DNA of 64,000 bases from contig JAPOWK010000084.1 in NCBI GenBank assembly GCA_026707665.1, positions 23,392 through 87,391 of the forward strand. The letters run 5' to 3'. Below are positions 26,104-34,319 of this stretch, one piece after another. Position 1 is the stretch's first letter. Every line of letters begins with the position of its first letter. This stretch comes from Chloroflexota bacterium. Its GTDB lineage: Bacteria > Chloroflexota > Anaerolineae > Aggregatilineales > Phototrophicaceae. The notes under the pieces are model-generated. The model saw only the letters and a list, made by a program, of their open reading frames with translations. It made no database searches and was not told where the DNA came from. A program made the translations under genes and the position numbers.

Positions 26104-26766
26104 TCATTCTGGCAAGAAATGCAGCTTTAAGCGATGGACAGTATGATGCAAGTCGGACAAGCCAAGGTGCTCCATCAACTGATCGGGACGCAAGTTGCCC
26201 CGGTCGCCGACGGAAAGATGGGCGATGAGCTGGTCATTGCTATCGAGACGAAGTCGCAGTATAAGCGGCCTTATATCCATGACGCTTCGCTTGCGCCGCC
26301 GTACGCGGTCGACGATGATTGATTTTCGGCTGAGCAAGTCGTCTATCCTCCGCTGCACGTCTTGGTGGTCGATGTCATCCAGAAACTGAATGCGATATTC
26401 CGCATTGTCGACGAGCGAATGCAAAGTGGATGCGCGCGTATTGACCTCGACAATCGCGCCGATTGTTAAACCCTTCGGCGATACTGACAGCAAGCGTTCC
26501 CGTAATTCGTCTTCGCACAGGTCTATTTGCTCGCGCAGGGAAATCTCGAGTATCTCGCATTCGCTGGAGATGCCGAGCGGCAGCGGCATCGCAAGCGAAA
26601 TGCGCGGACGTGTGTTGAAGCCCTTCGTGTACAGTATCGGCAGGTCGGCGCGCCGCAGCACGCGCTCCCAGATTTTGGCGGTATCGAGATTGCTGGTGTA
26701 TATCAGCGGACCCGATTTGCCGAAGGTCACCCGAAGACGTTGCGCGACCGGCGATATATGGCTCAT
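26104..26766 (-). CDS. TIGR03936 radical-SAM-linked protein (DUF2344)
   Basis: A 220-residue protein whose N-terminus, QRLRVTFGKSGPLIYTSNLDTAKIWERVLRRADLP, and the block YTKGFNTRPRISLAMPLPLGISSECEILEI match the TIGR03936/DUF2344 family. These proteins are nearly always encoded beside, or fused to, a TIGR03960 radical-SAM protein, suggesting a common RNA-modification task that is not yet defined. The ATG at 26766 is preferred over an upstream TTG at 26811. Here the pair is interrupted by dinB and psuG. Confidence 0.85.
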   Translation of the reverse strand: MSHISPVAQRLRVTFGKSGPLIYTSNLDTAKIWERVLRRADLPILYTKGFNTRPRISLAMPLPLGISSECEILEISLREQIDLCEDELRERLLSVSPKGLTIGAIVEVNTRASTLHSLVDNAEYRIQFLDDIDHQDVQRRIDDLLSRKSIIVDRVRRRKRSVMDIRPLILRLRLDSNDQLIAHLSVGDRGNLRPDQLMEHLGLSDLHHTVHRLKLHFLPE

Positions 26767-26846
26767 TTGTTCGAAACTCTTTCTGGAAACTCTCAAGGCG
26801 CTACTGTACAATATTGTATGTGTTGGTGGCAGATGATGGAAGGCGG

Positions 26847-27323
26847 ATGGGCCAGCAAGAGGAAACTAGCGGCGATACGAGGGGACTGCGCCCGCTTGCG
26901 CCAGGGCGCGCGGAACAGCGTGGCGTCTGGCTGAGTGTGCTGCTGCCATTTGCTCTCGTGTTGGTAACCGTGATCGCGATTGTCGGCACGATACTATCGC
27001 TGCGGTCTCCGGTGCAAGTGGCGGTGCTGGCGGACTCCATGCTGACGGTGCTGGTGCTATTTCCGCTGGTCTTGTGCACCTTTCCGTTGGTTATCTTGAG
27101 CCTGGTCTTGGTGGTTTTGCTCAACCGCTGGCGTCCGAAGTCGCGCTCGCCCTTGCGGCGTTTGGAAGCCTGGACAGCGCTGATGGAGCACAATATTGAG
27201 GGCTGGCTGGAAAATGTGGACGAACGCGTTTTGAATTGGGCGGTAAGGCTGGCGCCGCTTCGCGAATTGCTGACCACCTTTGACCCGCCCGCAGTTGAGT
27301 CAAGCGATGAGGGAAGCGAATGA
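26847..27323 (+). CDS. Hypothetical membrane protein
   Basis: A 158-residue protein that I do not recognise. After a polar N-terminus there are two long hydrophobic segments (about residues 33-58 and 64-99, running LVLFPLVLCTFPLVILSLVLVVLL). Then comes a soluble C-terminal part of about 60 residues beginning NRWRPKSRSPLRRLEAWTAL. The ATG at 26847 is chosen over a TTG at 26814 because GGAAGG lies just upstream. The next gene starts inside its stop codon region (overlap of four bases), so the two small proteins are probably made together. Confidence 0.65.
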   Translation: MGQQEETSGDTRGLRPLAPGRAEQRGVWLSVLLPFALVLVTVIAIVGTILSLRSPVQVAVLADSMLTVLVLFPLVLCTFPLVILSLVLVVLLNRWRPKSRSPLRRLEAWTALMEHNIEGWLENVDERVLNWAVRLAPLRELLTTFDPPAVESSDEGSE

Positions 27324-27595
27324 GCACAACGAATAGCGACCAAAGTCAGGACAGCTTGCAGGACCGGAAAGGTCGCATCATACTCGCGGGCGCGGCCCTT
27401 GGCGCGGCGCTCGGCTTGCTTTCGAGCTATCTTTACACACGCGCGGCCGAAGAGAGCGACAATCCAGAGGCGGGCGCGCTGGGCTCAGTGTCGACGGGGC
27501 AAGCGCTCGCTGTGCTCTTGGCGATCATGGGCCTCGTGCGCCAGATAGCCGAATTGGGCAAACCGAATAAAGACGAGAAGTCGGGCAAGAAGTAA
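27320..27595 (+). CDS. Small hypothetical membrane protein
   Basis: A 91-residue protein with a polar N-terminus, one hydrophobic segment (IILAGAALGAALGLLSSYLY, about 20-39), a second weaker one (QALAVLLAIMGLVRQIAEL, about 62-80) and a Lys-rich tail. It overlaps the preceding membrane-protein gene by four bases. I do not recognise the family. The layout, a glycine-zipper-like first helix plus basic tail, is common among small accessory membrane proteins. Confidence 0.6.
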   Translation: MSTTNSDQSQDSLQDRKGRIILAGAALGAALGLLSSYLYTRAAEESDNPEAGALGSVSTGQALAVLLAIMGLVRQIAELGKPNKDEKSGKK

Positions 27596-27686
27596 GTAAT
27601 GCGCTGGCTTGTTGCATGCTCGGGGTCCGGTGTCCCGGCATTTGTAGCGCTTCAACGGGCGATCGTACAGATGCTGACCTAAGTCG

Positions 27687-28742
27687 TCATTGCACTTGAG
27701 CGATCAGAACCGCGATAAAGTATGCGACAGAGGCGACCGCCAGTATCAGCAACACTACAATTAACACACTCGTAGCTCGTGACGAGCCCGCTGTCGGCGG
27801 TTCCGGTCCCCGAGAAACTGGCTCTACCTTTTGCGATGGCGCGCCGCGTCTGCCGAAATCACGTTGGGCGGAAACGGAGGCGGCTCGGTGTTCTATTCGG
27901 TGTGGTGTGTTCGTCGCATTGGCGGGCGATTCGCGCAGACAGAGTTCCGCCAGATAATGAGCGACCGCGGTCGGGGTGGATGTGGCATAGTCGGCTACAT
28001 CATCGGCCAGAGTGCTATCTCTGTGGTGACCAATGCCAGTAACGAAGTAGGTTTTGCTTTGAATGACAGCTTCCGCAATTTCGAAGGAATCGAAGACGGC
28101 GAGATTCTCCGAGCGCCCGCCGCCGCGAATGATCGCGATCAGGTTTATGGCCGAGCTTTTGTCGAAGGCGTGAATGGCATCAACTATGGATTGGATTGCA
28201 CGATCGCCTTCCAGAATGACGTATTTCCATTCAACTGGCGCTAGCACGCGGCGTTCGCCGGCGCTCTGATAGGCGTCCTCAAAATCGCCAATGGCGCGGC
28301 TACCTCGGCTGGTTATAATGCCGATCCGCCGAATGCGCGAGGGAGGCGTTCTCTTTTCTGGAGGATAGAGCCCCTGCGCGCGTAAGCGATCAACAGCAGG
28401 AGTTGCATCGACAGAATCGTCCGAAAGGCGCAGGTCGGTCACATTCATCTGCGCTTCGGCGCGATCTTCGTAGAAGTGAATGTCTCCGAAGACTTCGACA
28501 TCGAGGTGATTGCGAAGTTCAAGCGGTAAACGGCCCGCCTGCTCTGCGCGCATCATGCAGCGGATTCGCGTCTTGTCATCGACCAGATCGAAATAGACAT
28601 GTCCCAAATCCGACTTGAAATAACGGTCGATTCGGCCGCCAACCCAGAAGAATTGTTCCAGCGTCTCCGCCTCAACGATACTGCGGATCATTCGATTGAC
28701 TTGACCGATGCTGCGTCGGCGCGCGGAAGTGGGCGTGGTCAT
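27687..28742 (-). CDS. XseA-like protein with C-terminal membrane helix
   Basis: A 351-residue relative of the exonuclease VII large subunit. Residues 1-115 form the OB-fold part (FFWVGGRIDRYFKSDLGHVY, then IRCMMRAEQAGRLP). The nuclease core follows: IRRIGIITSRGSRAIGDFED near 140, NLIAIIRGGGRSENLAVFDS near 203 and VTGIGHHRDSTLADDVADYA near 237. Usual XseA is 400-450 residues, with a long coiled coil that binds the small subunit. Here the sequence stops being XseA-like near 265; a low-complexity linker and one hydrophobic helix (SVLIVVLLILAVASVAYFIA, about 325-345) take its place. No xseB lies nearby. It follows ftsK by 26 bases. Confidence 0.8.
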   Translation of the reverse strand: MTTPTSARRRSIGQVNRMIRSIVEAETLEQFFWVGGRIDRYFKSDLGHVYFDLVDDKTRIRCMMRAEQAGRLPLELRNHLDVEVFGDIHFYEDRAEAQMNVTDLRLSDDSVDATPAVDRLRAQGLYPPEKRTPPSRIRRIGIITSRGSRAIGDFEDAYQSAGERRVLAPVEWKYVILEGDRAIQSIVDAIHAFDKSSAINLIAIIRGGGRSENLAVFDSFEIAEAVIQSKTYFVTGIGHHRDSTLADDVADYATSTPTAVAHYLAELCLRESPANATNTPHRIEHRAASVSAQRDFGRRGAPSQKVEPVSRGPEPPTAGSSRATSVLIVVLLILAVASVAYFIAVLIAQVQ

Positions 28743-28768
28743 CTAATCTGGTCGTCGTCGCAGGCGGT

Positions 28769-31306
28769 CTATGATTGCGATTTCATGTATTGATCAAAGA
28801 CAAACTTGACTGGGTCCACACCTGGCGGAAGGATGACTTTGCGACTGCGACCGGCGCCGGGTTCTTCGCCGACCACGCCCCATTTTTCAAGCAGATCCAT
28901 GATGCGCCCGGCTCTCGGATAGCCCAATCCGAGCCGCCGTTGAATCAGGGACGCGGATGCCTCGTCGCTCTCGACCACAAGCTTAAGCACGTCTTGCAGC
29001 ATTGGATCCGTATCGGACATGAATTGACGGCGCTTCAGATCTGGCTCCCAAGGTCCTTTGTCTCTGGGCGGCGCCAAGCCGGCTTCTAGAAGCTGCGCCT
29101 GCTTTTCCTTCCAGTGTTCCACAACGACGCGGACATCATCCTCGGAGACGAAGCAGCCCTGGACTCGCTGTGGGTCGGCCGCGTCCGCAGACAGAAAGAG
29201 CATATCGCCGCTGCCGAGCAACTGTTCGGCCCCGACTCGGTCAATGATCACTCGCGAATCGGCGCCAGAGGCGACAGAGAAGGCGATCCGGGACGGGAAA
29301 TTCGCTTTTATCAAACCGGTGATCACATCGACGCTTGGCCTCTGTGTCGCAACCACCATGTGCATGCCGACGGCGCGCGCCATTTGCGCCAGCCGGGTGA
29401 GGGCGCGTTCCGTTTCATCGGGGTTGCTGAGCATCAAATCGCCGATCTCATCGATCAGAATCACCATGTATGGCAGCGGCGACGCAATTTCGCTCTTGGC
29501 AAGCTGCGCCTCGTTATACATGTGGATGTTTCTCGCGCCGCTTTCATTCAGCAGTTTGTAGCGGCGGTCCATTTCTCGCGTGCACCAGCGCAAGACACCG
29601 ATGATGCGATCGTGGTTGAGCTCCACTGGACCGAGCAAATGTGGAATGCCGTCGAATCGCGAGAGTTCCACCATCTTGGGATCCAGCATCACCAGTTGCA
29701 ATTCGTCCGGCGGATATTGCATAAGCAGCGCTGTGGCGATCGCGCCCATGCAGACGGATTTTCCAGAACCGGTTGTGCCAGCAATGAGCAAGTGAGGCAT
29801 CTGCGCCAGATCAACGGATACCGGCTCACCGGTGACGTTTCTGCCAAGCGGAATCAGCAGCGGCCTACCTATGCTCGCCCGCTCCCGCTTGTATTCTTCG
29901 CTTTCCATTACGTTTCGGAGCGCCACGATACCCGCTTTCTTGTTGGGCACCTCTATGCCCATGTAGTTGGTACCGGGGACCGGCGTCTCCATCCGCAGTC
30001 GCTTGGCGGCGAGGGCCAGCGAAAGGTCACGCGCATAGGAGGCGATTCTGCTCATTCGCACACGGTCGCTGCCGTCTTCCTTGTGCGGCTGTAAGGCGTA
30101 GCGTGTGACTGTCGGTCCTACTTGCACATCGATAACGGTTGTCTCGAGATCGAATTCCAGCAGTGTATTCTGAATTAACTTCGCGTTGTGATTGGTCTCT
30201 TCTTTATCAGGCAAGATCAGGTCGGTAAGGGTCAAGCAATCGATGTGCGGCAGGGAGTCCAGCCATACATCCCGCCTGACCGCATTCTCCGCGCCCGCCG
30301 TATCCCTGTGAAATTGGCTGTCGTCAGGCGACAGCGTCGCTTGGTCGGCGGCATTTCCGCGATCGCGATTGCCCATGGCGGAGGCTTCCGCCGGCGCAGG
30401 ACTATCGACGCCTGATTCAAGCGATTCCTTTTGATTGCGCGAAGCGGGACGCCCGGAGCGCACTCTCGCCACGCCATTTTCTTTCTCAGGCAGAGACCGG
30501 CCGTCTGGGTGTGCCGGCTCCGGTACGCTTGCTGGATTTGGCCGGATTCTCATGACCTGAGCGCGAAAAGCGGAGGATCCAGCGAGACGATGGTAGATTG
30601 CACGCGATTCGTCGTCTTCCGCAATGGACTGGGGCGCTTTCGTCGAGAGTTCGCTATAGAGCTGCAGCTTCCCGCCAACCTTCGTCAATACCGACGCGAT
30701 ATGCCTCCGCCGCAAACCTACTGTCACAATTGCGCAGATACCTATGAGCCCCCCAAAAAACACCAACGCGGCTTGCCGACCGAGTATCCAGAATATCGGA
30801 TAGCTCAAACCCCAGCCGATTAAACCACCGCCTTGCCCTGCGCGAGCCAGGGCACGCAACTCGCTGTCACTGTTGGCCAAATGCAGAATGGCGAGGATCG
30901 AGAGAAATATGATCTCCAAAGCCAGCATTCTCGCGGAGCTAACGCGGAAGCGGAGGCCGGATTTTGGGAGCCAAAGCGCGATGCCAAAGGCAAACAGGGC
31001 GGAAGCAACAAAGATCGCGCCATCGCCGAACAGTGCGGTCAACATGTCCGCCCAGGTCACCGCTACCAGCGCGTCGGAAGCGATGTAAAGCGAAATGAAG
31101 GACAAAATTCCAAATACGATAAGGGCGAAGCCAACCACTTCGTTCATCCAAGGCGGCACGCTATCTTTGAGGTCTTCCCAAAAATCGAAGTCCGGCTTCA
31201 GGTCATCCAGGGGCTTGATGACATCTTCCGCCGCGGCCGCCAAGGGGCGTTCAGCCAAGACTTCGGCAGAATGCAGCGCCTCTGGCTCGAGTGTCTCTCG
31301 TTCCAC
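28769..31306 (-). CDS. ftsK: DNA translocase FtsK/SpoIIIE
   Basis: An 845-residue ATP-driven DNA pump that clears chromosomes from the division septum. It has four N-terminal membrane segments (about 56-195) and a variable linker (about 200-340). The motor follows, with Walker A in IAGTTGSGKSVCMGAIATAL near 510, Walker B in YMVILIDEIGDLML near 620 and RIAFSVASGADSRVIIDRVGAE near 675. The C-terminal gamma winged helix (SASLIQRRLGLGYPRAGRIM, near 795) reads KOPS-like sites. The start is GTG at 31306 with no clear Shine-Dalgarno. The XseA-like gene follows directly. Confidence 0.95.
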   Translation of the reverse strand: MERETLEPEALHSAEVLAERPLAAAAEDVIKPLDDLKPDFDFWEDLKDSVPPWMNEVVGFALIVFGILSFISLYIASDALVAVTWADMLTALFGDGAIFVASALFAFGIALWLPKSGLRFRVSSARMLALEIIFLSILAILHLANSDSELRALARAGQGGGLIGWGLSYPIFWILGRQAALVFFGGLIGICAIVTVGLRRRHIASVLTKVGGKLQLYSELSTKAPQSIAEDDESRAIYHRLAGSSAFRAQVMRIRPNPASVPEPAHPDGRSLPEKENGVARVRSGRPASRNQKESLESGVDSPAPAEASAMGNRDRGNAADQATLSPDDSQFHRDTAGAENAVRRDVWLDSLPHIDCLTLTDLILPDKEETNHNAKLIQNTLLEFDLETTVIDVQVGPTVTRYALQPHKEDGSDRVRMSRIASYARDLSLALAAKRLRMETPVPGTNYMGIEVPNKKAGIVALRNVMESEEYKRERASIGRPLLIPLGRNVTGEPVSVDLAQMPHLLIAGTTGSGKSVCMGAIATALLMQYPPDELQLVMLDPKMVELSRFDGIPHLLGPVELNHDRIIGVLRWCTREMDRRYKLLNESGARNIHMYNEAQLAKSEIASPLPYMVILIDEIGDLMLSNPDETERALTRLAQMARAVGMHMVVATQRPSVDVITGLIKANFPSRIAFSVASGADSRVIIDRVGAEQLLGSGDMLFLSADAADPQRVQGCFVSEDDVRVVVEHWKEKQAQLLEAGLAPPRDKGPWEPDLKRRQFMSDTDPMLQDVLKLVVESDEASASLIQRRLGLGYPRAGRIMDLLEKWGVVGEEPGAGRSRKVILPPGVDPVKFVFDQYMKSQS

Positions 31307-31457
31307 AATTCAATCCGCTTATGCGCAATTCCAATTCTGACACTAGTATAGACAGATTCAAGGTTTGCTATGTCGGAAATCACTGGCAAAACAGGTTGGC
31401 GCGACTGGAATCTGCGATTGGTGATGCCACAATGAAATCGCAGTCGGCTTTGAGGAT

Positions 31458-33377
31458 TCAATCCAGCAGCGTCTGTTCTTGCTTCAATATCAAGTCGGTC
31501 ACGGCGAGAATCGCAATGCGCTGTTTGCGATAGAGGTCGGCTTCACTCATACTCAAGCTCCGCGCTACTTCGCGAACTTTTCGGTTTTCGAGAAAACGGA
31601 GCTGCAAAATGTTGTACAAGGTCCATTCGGGGCTCAGCAATTTGCGCTCGCCCTCGGGCTTCAGGGATGCAATTGCCTCTGCAAGCAGTTTTCGCAGCGC
31701 ATTCACCGGCGTCTCTTCGCCATTTTGCATGCGGCTCTGCACGGCTCTCAGCATGATCATATTGCTCTGTGTGATGCCCGATCCGCCCCAGTAGTGCCTC
31801 AATGCGGCGCGCACTTGCTCAAAGAGCTCGTCGCGATCGGGCAAAGCGTCGATGCGTGGCGGATGCACATCCGATTGTCGGTATTCGACCTGCACCGCCC
31901 GCGAACGCGTCATCTGCAGTTGCGGCAGCAAACCTTCCAGCAGGTTAAACATTTCCGCTTGCAGATGCATATCATCGAGGCTTGTTTCAACCCGATTGAC
32001 AAATGCCTCGAGGTAACCGCCCGGCGCCGCCAGTTCATCGCGCAGCGCCGCTTCGCTGTTCAACAAGCCAAGAAGACCGATGGTCAGCGACTCCGTGCCG
32101 TTGCCGCTCGCCCGACTGCTGCGCAATGGCACCAGCGCGAATTCGCCCCAGGCGAGATATCCAGGATCGGGCCGCGCCTTGCTCCGTATCGAGGCTTGCC
32201 TTAAGAGCTCGCTATCATTCAAGAGGCTTGCTTCGTCAAAATCAGCTGATCCAACCCGGCTTACCATCTCGGGCTTAGCGCCCGCGAGGCTGATGACGAA
32301 AGCCTGGTCGATGCGAAGGTAATCGCAAATGGATTCGGTCGTTGCCAGGATCAGTTGAGAAAGATCGGTGTGGGTCAAAACGCGGTCGCTGAGGGTCTGC
32401 AACTTGGTGATCTGTTCGTCGTCCTCGTCGCGGTAGATGAAAAACTTTTCGAAGTATGGCAAGGCGAGAGAGACGAACCACTGCCACAGCAAGACGGCCG
32501 CGACAACGGCGGGCGGTGTAAACGCTTCACCGGGCAAACTCAGGATGCGGGTGGCTTGCGCCGTGAAGTTGACCACTGCCAGCGCGATAAGCCCGGTCGC
32601 GGGACCACGCAAAAGAAAATCAAGCAATTGCTTTTTTACCAGGCGATCAGGTCTGTCGGAGCCGAAAAAGTAAAGCGGGTACGACAAGAAAAAGAGCATG
32701 AGGATGATGATGACGTTGGCCGTATTGATCACCAGCAAGCCGAACAATGAAAATTCGTCACCCGGCTTCAGCAGTACCGAATAGGGAAATATCCCCAATG
32801 CAGGCGTCAGGAACGCGATCTGCAAATAAGCCATTCGCCGGGCGCTCGCTTGTGTCAGGCATCGCTTGCGCGCGCGCTGCACATTAAAGAAGGCGAATGC
32901 ATTGGCAAGTAGGAAATAAAGCGAATAGATTAAGAATACAGGACCGGCCTGAATACTCACCGATTCTTGCGCGGCGACTACCTGGACGAGCGAATCGGAA
33001 AAAGCGACGGAGAGCAGGAATGCGGCGCCAATCAGATAGAGCAGGCGGATCACGCGCTTTCGCCGGCCGCGCGATGGCAAACCGGTCGTCGCCAGCAGCG
33101 CGTCTGACAAGTGATACATCGCGGCCGGTATAAAGGCGATGCCCGTCCACTGCAGGCGCGAGGCAATCTCGTGCGCAGCGTTGTCCGGCTCAAGCGAGAT
33201 GAAGGCGTCGGCCACATAGGCGGCGGCTACACAAGCCAAAACGACAGCCGATGTCTTGGCGACTCGATTATTCAGGTTCCGAGTCAAATTGAATAGCAGA
33301 AGGGAAACCGCGATGATGGCGTTGCCCGCGGTCAAGGTCTCATTGATGGTCAAAAGCAAGGTCGTGAGTATGCTCAA
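31458..33377 (-). CDS. Membrane sensor with GAF-like domain and C-terminal helix-turn-helix
   Basis: A 639-residue protein with no kinase domain. The N-terminal half has about seven to nine hydrophobic segments (residues 1-310), like the 7TM input region of some histidine kinases. Residues about 325-480 look like a GAF domain (TDLSQLILATTESICDYLRI at its start). The C-terminal ~70 residues contain a predicted helix-turn-helix, ILQLRFLENRKVREVARSLS followed by MSEADLYRKQRIAI, resembling sigma-region-4 or LuxR-type HTHs. This suggests a one-component membrane-bound transcription regulator. No partner gene is adjacent. Domain calls are by eye. Confidence 0.6.
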   Translation of the reverse strand: MSILTTLLLTINETLTAGNAIIAVSLLLFNLTRNLNNRVAKTSAVVLACVAAAYVADAFISLEPDNAAHEIASRLQWTGIAFIPAAMYHLSDALLATTGLPSRGRRKRVIRLLYLIGAAFLLSVAFSDSLVQVVAAQESVSIQAGPVFLIYSLYFLLANAFAFFNVQRARKRCLTQASARRMAYLQIAFLTPALGIFPYSVLLKPGDEFSLFGLLVINTANVIIILMLFFLSYPLYFFGSDRPDRLVKKQLLDFLLRGPATGLIALAVVNFTAQATRILSLPGEAFTPPAVVAAVLLWQWFVSLALPYFEKFFIYRDEDDEQITKLQTLSDRVLTHTDLSQLILATTESICDYLRIDQAFVISLAGAKPEMVSRVGSADFDEASLLNDSELLRQASIRSKARPDPGYLAWGEFALVPLRSSRASGNGTESLTIGLLGLLNSEAALRDELAAPGGYLEAFVNRVETSLDDMHLQAEMFNLLEGLLPQLQMTRSRAVQVEYRQSDVHPPRIDALPDRDELFEQVRAALRHYWGGSGITQSNMIMLRAVQSRMQNGEETPVNALRKLLAEAIASLKPEGERKLLSPEWTLYNILQLRFLENRKVREVARSLSMSEADLYRKQRIAILAVTDLILKQEQTLLD

Positions 33378-33446
33378 CTCAGGTCCCTATGCGCTGTCAC
33401 TCTGTAGATCCAAGTAAGTTATGAGAATTCTGCTTCGCCGCTATGT

Positions 33447-33528
33447 CACCCCATCCCCCGGCCCCTGTTCACCCCTCGGTCCCCCCGCTCAACGGGGGGC
33501 GGACTTCCAGCGAGCTAGGGAAGGGGAG
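33447..33528. repeat. Interspersed palindromic repeat, family A, copy 2 (with insertion)
   Basis: Reverse-complement copy of the 8070-8115 repeat: CACCCCATCCCCCGGCCCC at the left and CAGCGAGCTAGGGAAGGGGA at the right. About 40 extra bases between them contain their own hairpin, CCCCCCGC-TCAAC-GGGGGG. It lies in the 236-base gap between the sensor gene and the acetyltransferase gene. Confidence 0.75.
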
Positions 33529-33613
33529 ATCGTTGGCGAGGCTGTTTCTCGCACGACTAACATGGACCTACTTCTGTTAACCAGTTTAGCAAAAATCAGA
33601 TTCGGCGATGAGC

Positions 33614-34177
33614 CTAAATGGACAGGCTGAAGAAGAGCGCAATCTCACGGTTGGCGAAATGGTGGTCATTGAAGCCACAGAAACTGAAGCCCAGCGCCTT
33701 GGCAAACAGAATGCAGGGAAAGTTGGTCGTGGGAATCTCAAAGAGGATCTGCCTCAAGTGGTATTCGCTCGCCCACAGACGCGCGACGTTTACCAGGCGC
33801 GATCCTATGCTGCGGCGGCGGTAGGGTCGGTCGATCACGATATCTTGAAGATAGGCGACCTGGCTTGACGGATCCACCCGCATCGAGACGTAGCCGAGAA
33901 TATGATTGCTGCTCTTGTCTTGGACAACAACAAAACAAAAGTTCTGCCGCAACGTCCATTCGAGCTGCTGCGGATCGGTTACATGCCGAGAATCCAATTG
34001 GCGCGGCAGCCGCTGTTTTCGGCAGCTGACCTGGACCTCGTCGGCCGCTTCCTGCACGGTCATTTGCCACACATGTTCGCTATGAAAGTCGCTGTCCAGC
34101 GCCAGGCAGTAGGGGATATCGGTATCGACGCCATCGCGAAATATCAGTTGAGCGGTGTCAATTCCGGCAGCTTGCAT
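33614..34177 (-). CDS. GNAT-family N-acetyltransferase
   Basis: A 187-residue GNAT protein. Motif A, VAYLQDIVIDRPYRRRSIGSRLVN near residue 105, carries the R-x-x-x-x-G/A acetyl-CoA loop in a slightly altered form (RRRSIGSRL). FAKALGFSFCGFNDHHFANREIALFF is the usual C-terminal beta strands. The ATG at 34177 is preferred over a start 78 bases upstream, which would lie within the rpoD terminator. Substrate unknown. Confidence 0.75.
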   Translation of the reverse strand: MQAAGIDTAQLIFRDGVDTDIPYCLALDSDFHSEHVWQMTVQEAADEVQVSCRKQRLPRQLDSRHVTDPQQLEWTLRQNFCFVVVQDKSSNHILGYVSMRVDPSSQVAYLQDIVIDRPYRRRSIGSRLVNVARLWASEYHLRQILFEIPTTNFPCILFAKALGFSFCGFNDHHFANREIALFFSLSI

Positions 34178-34231
34178 GGCTCTTGCGCTCCAAAGGGCTC
34201 GGAGATTGCGGACCCCAGACCGGCCGCAATC

Positions 34232-34276
34232 AAATAAAATTATGACCCCAATCACGCAATTCGTGTGGGGTCATAA
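34232..34276 (-). terminator. Terminator after rpoD
   Basis: TTATGACCCCA (34240-34250) pairs perfectly with TGGGGTCATAA (34266-34276), and CACG/CGTG extends the stem inside. On the minus strand the hairpin is followed by TTTTATTT, which fits termination of rpoD, whose stop lies 44 bases upstream of it. Confidence 0.8.
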
Positions 34277-34319
34277 GAGGGAATTTGTAGATTGCTTCAA
34301 TCGTGCAGGCTGCTGGACG

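Noticed and set aside
26807..26818. Palindrome TACAATATTGTA as a divergent promoter or operator
   Set aside because: It could serve as overlapping -10 boxes, but neither strand has a convincing -35 at the right distance, so I did not annotate it.
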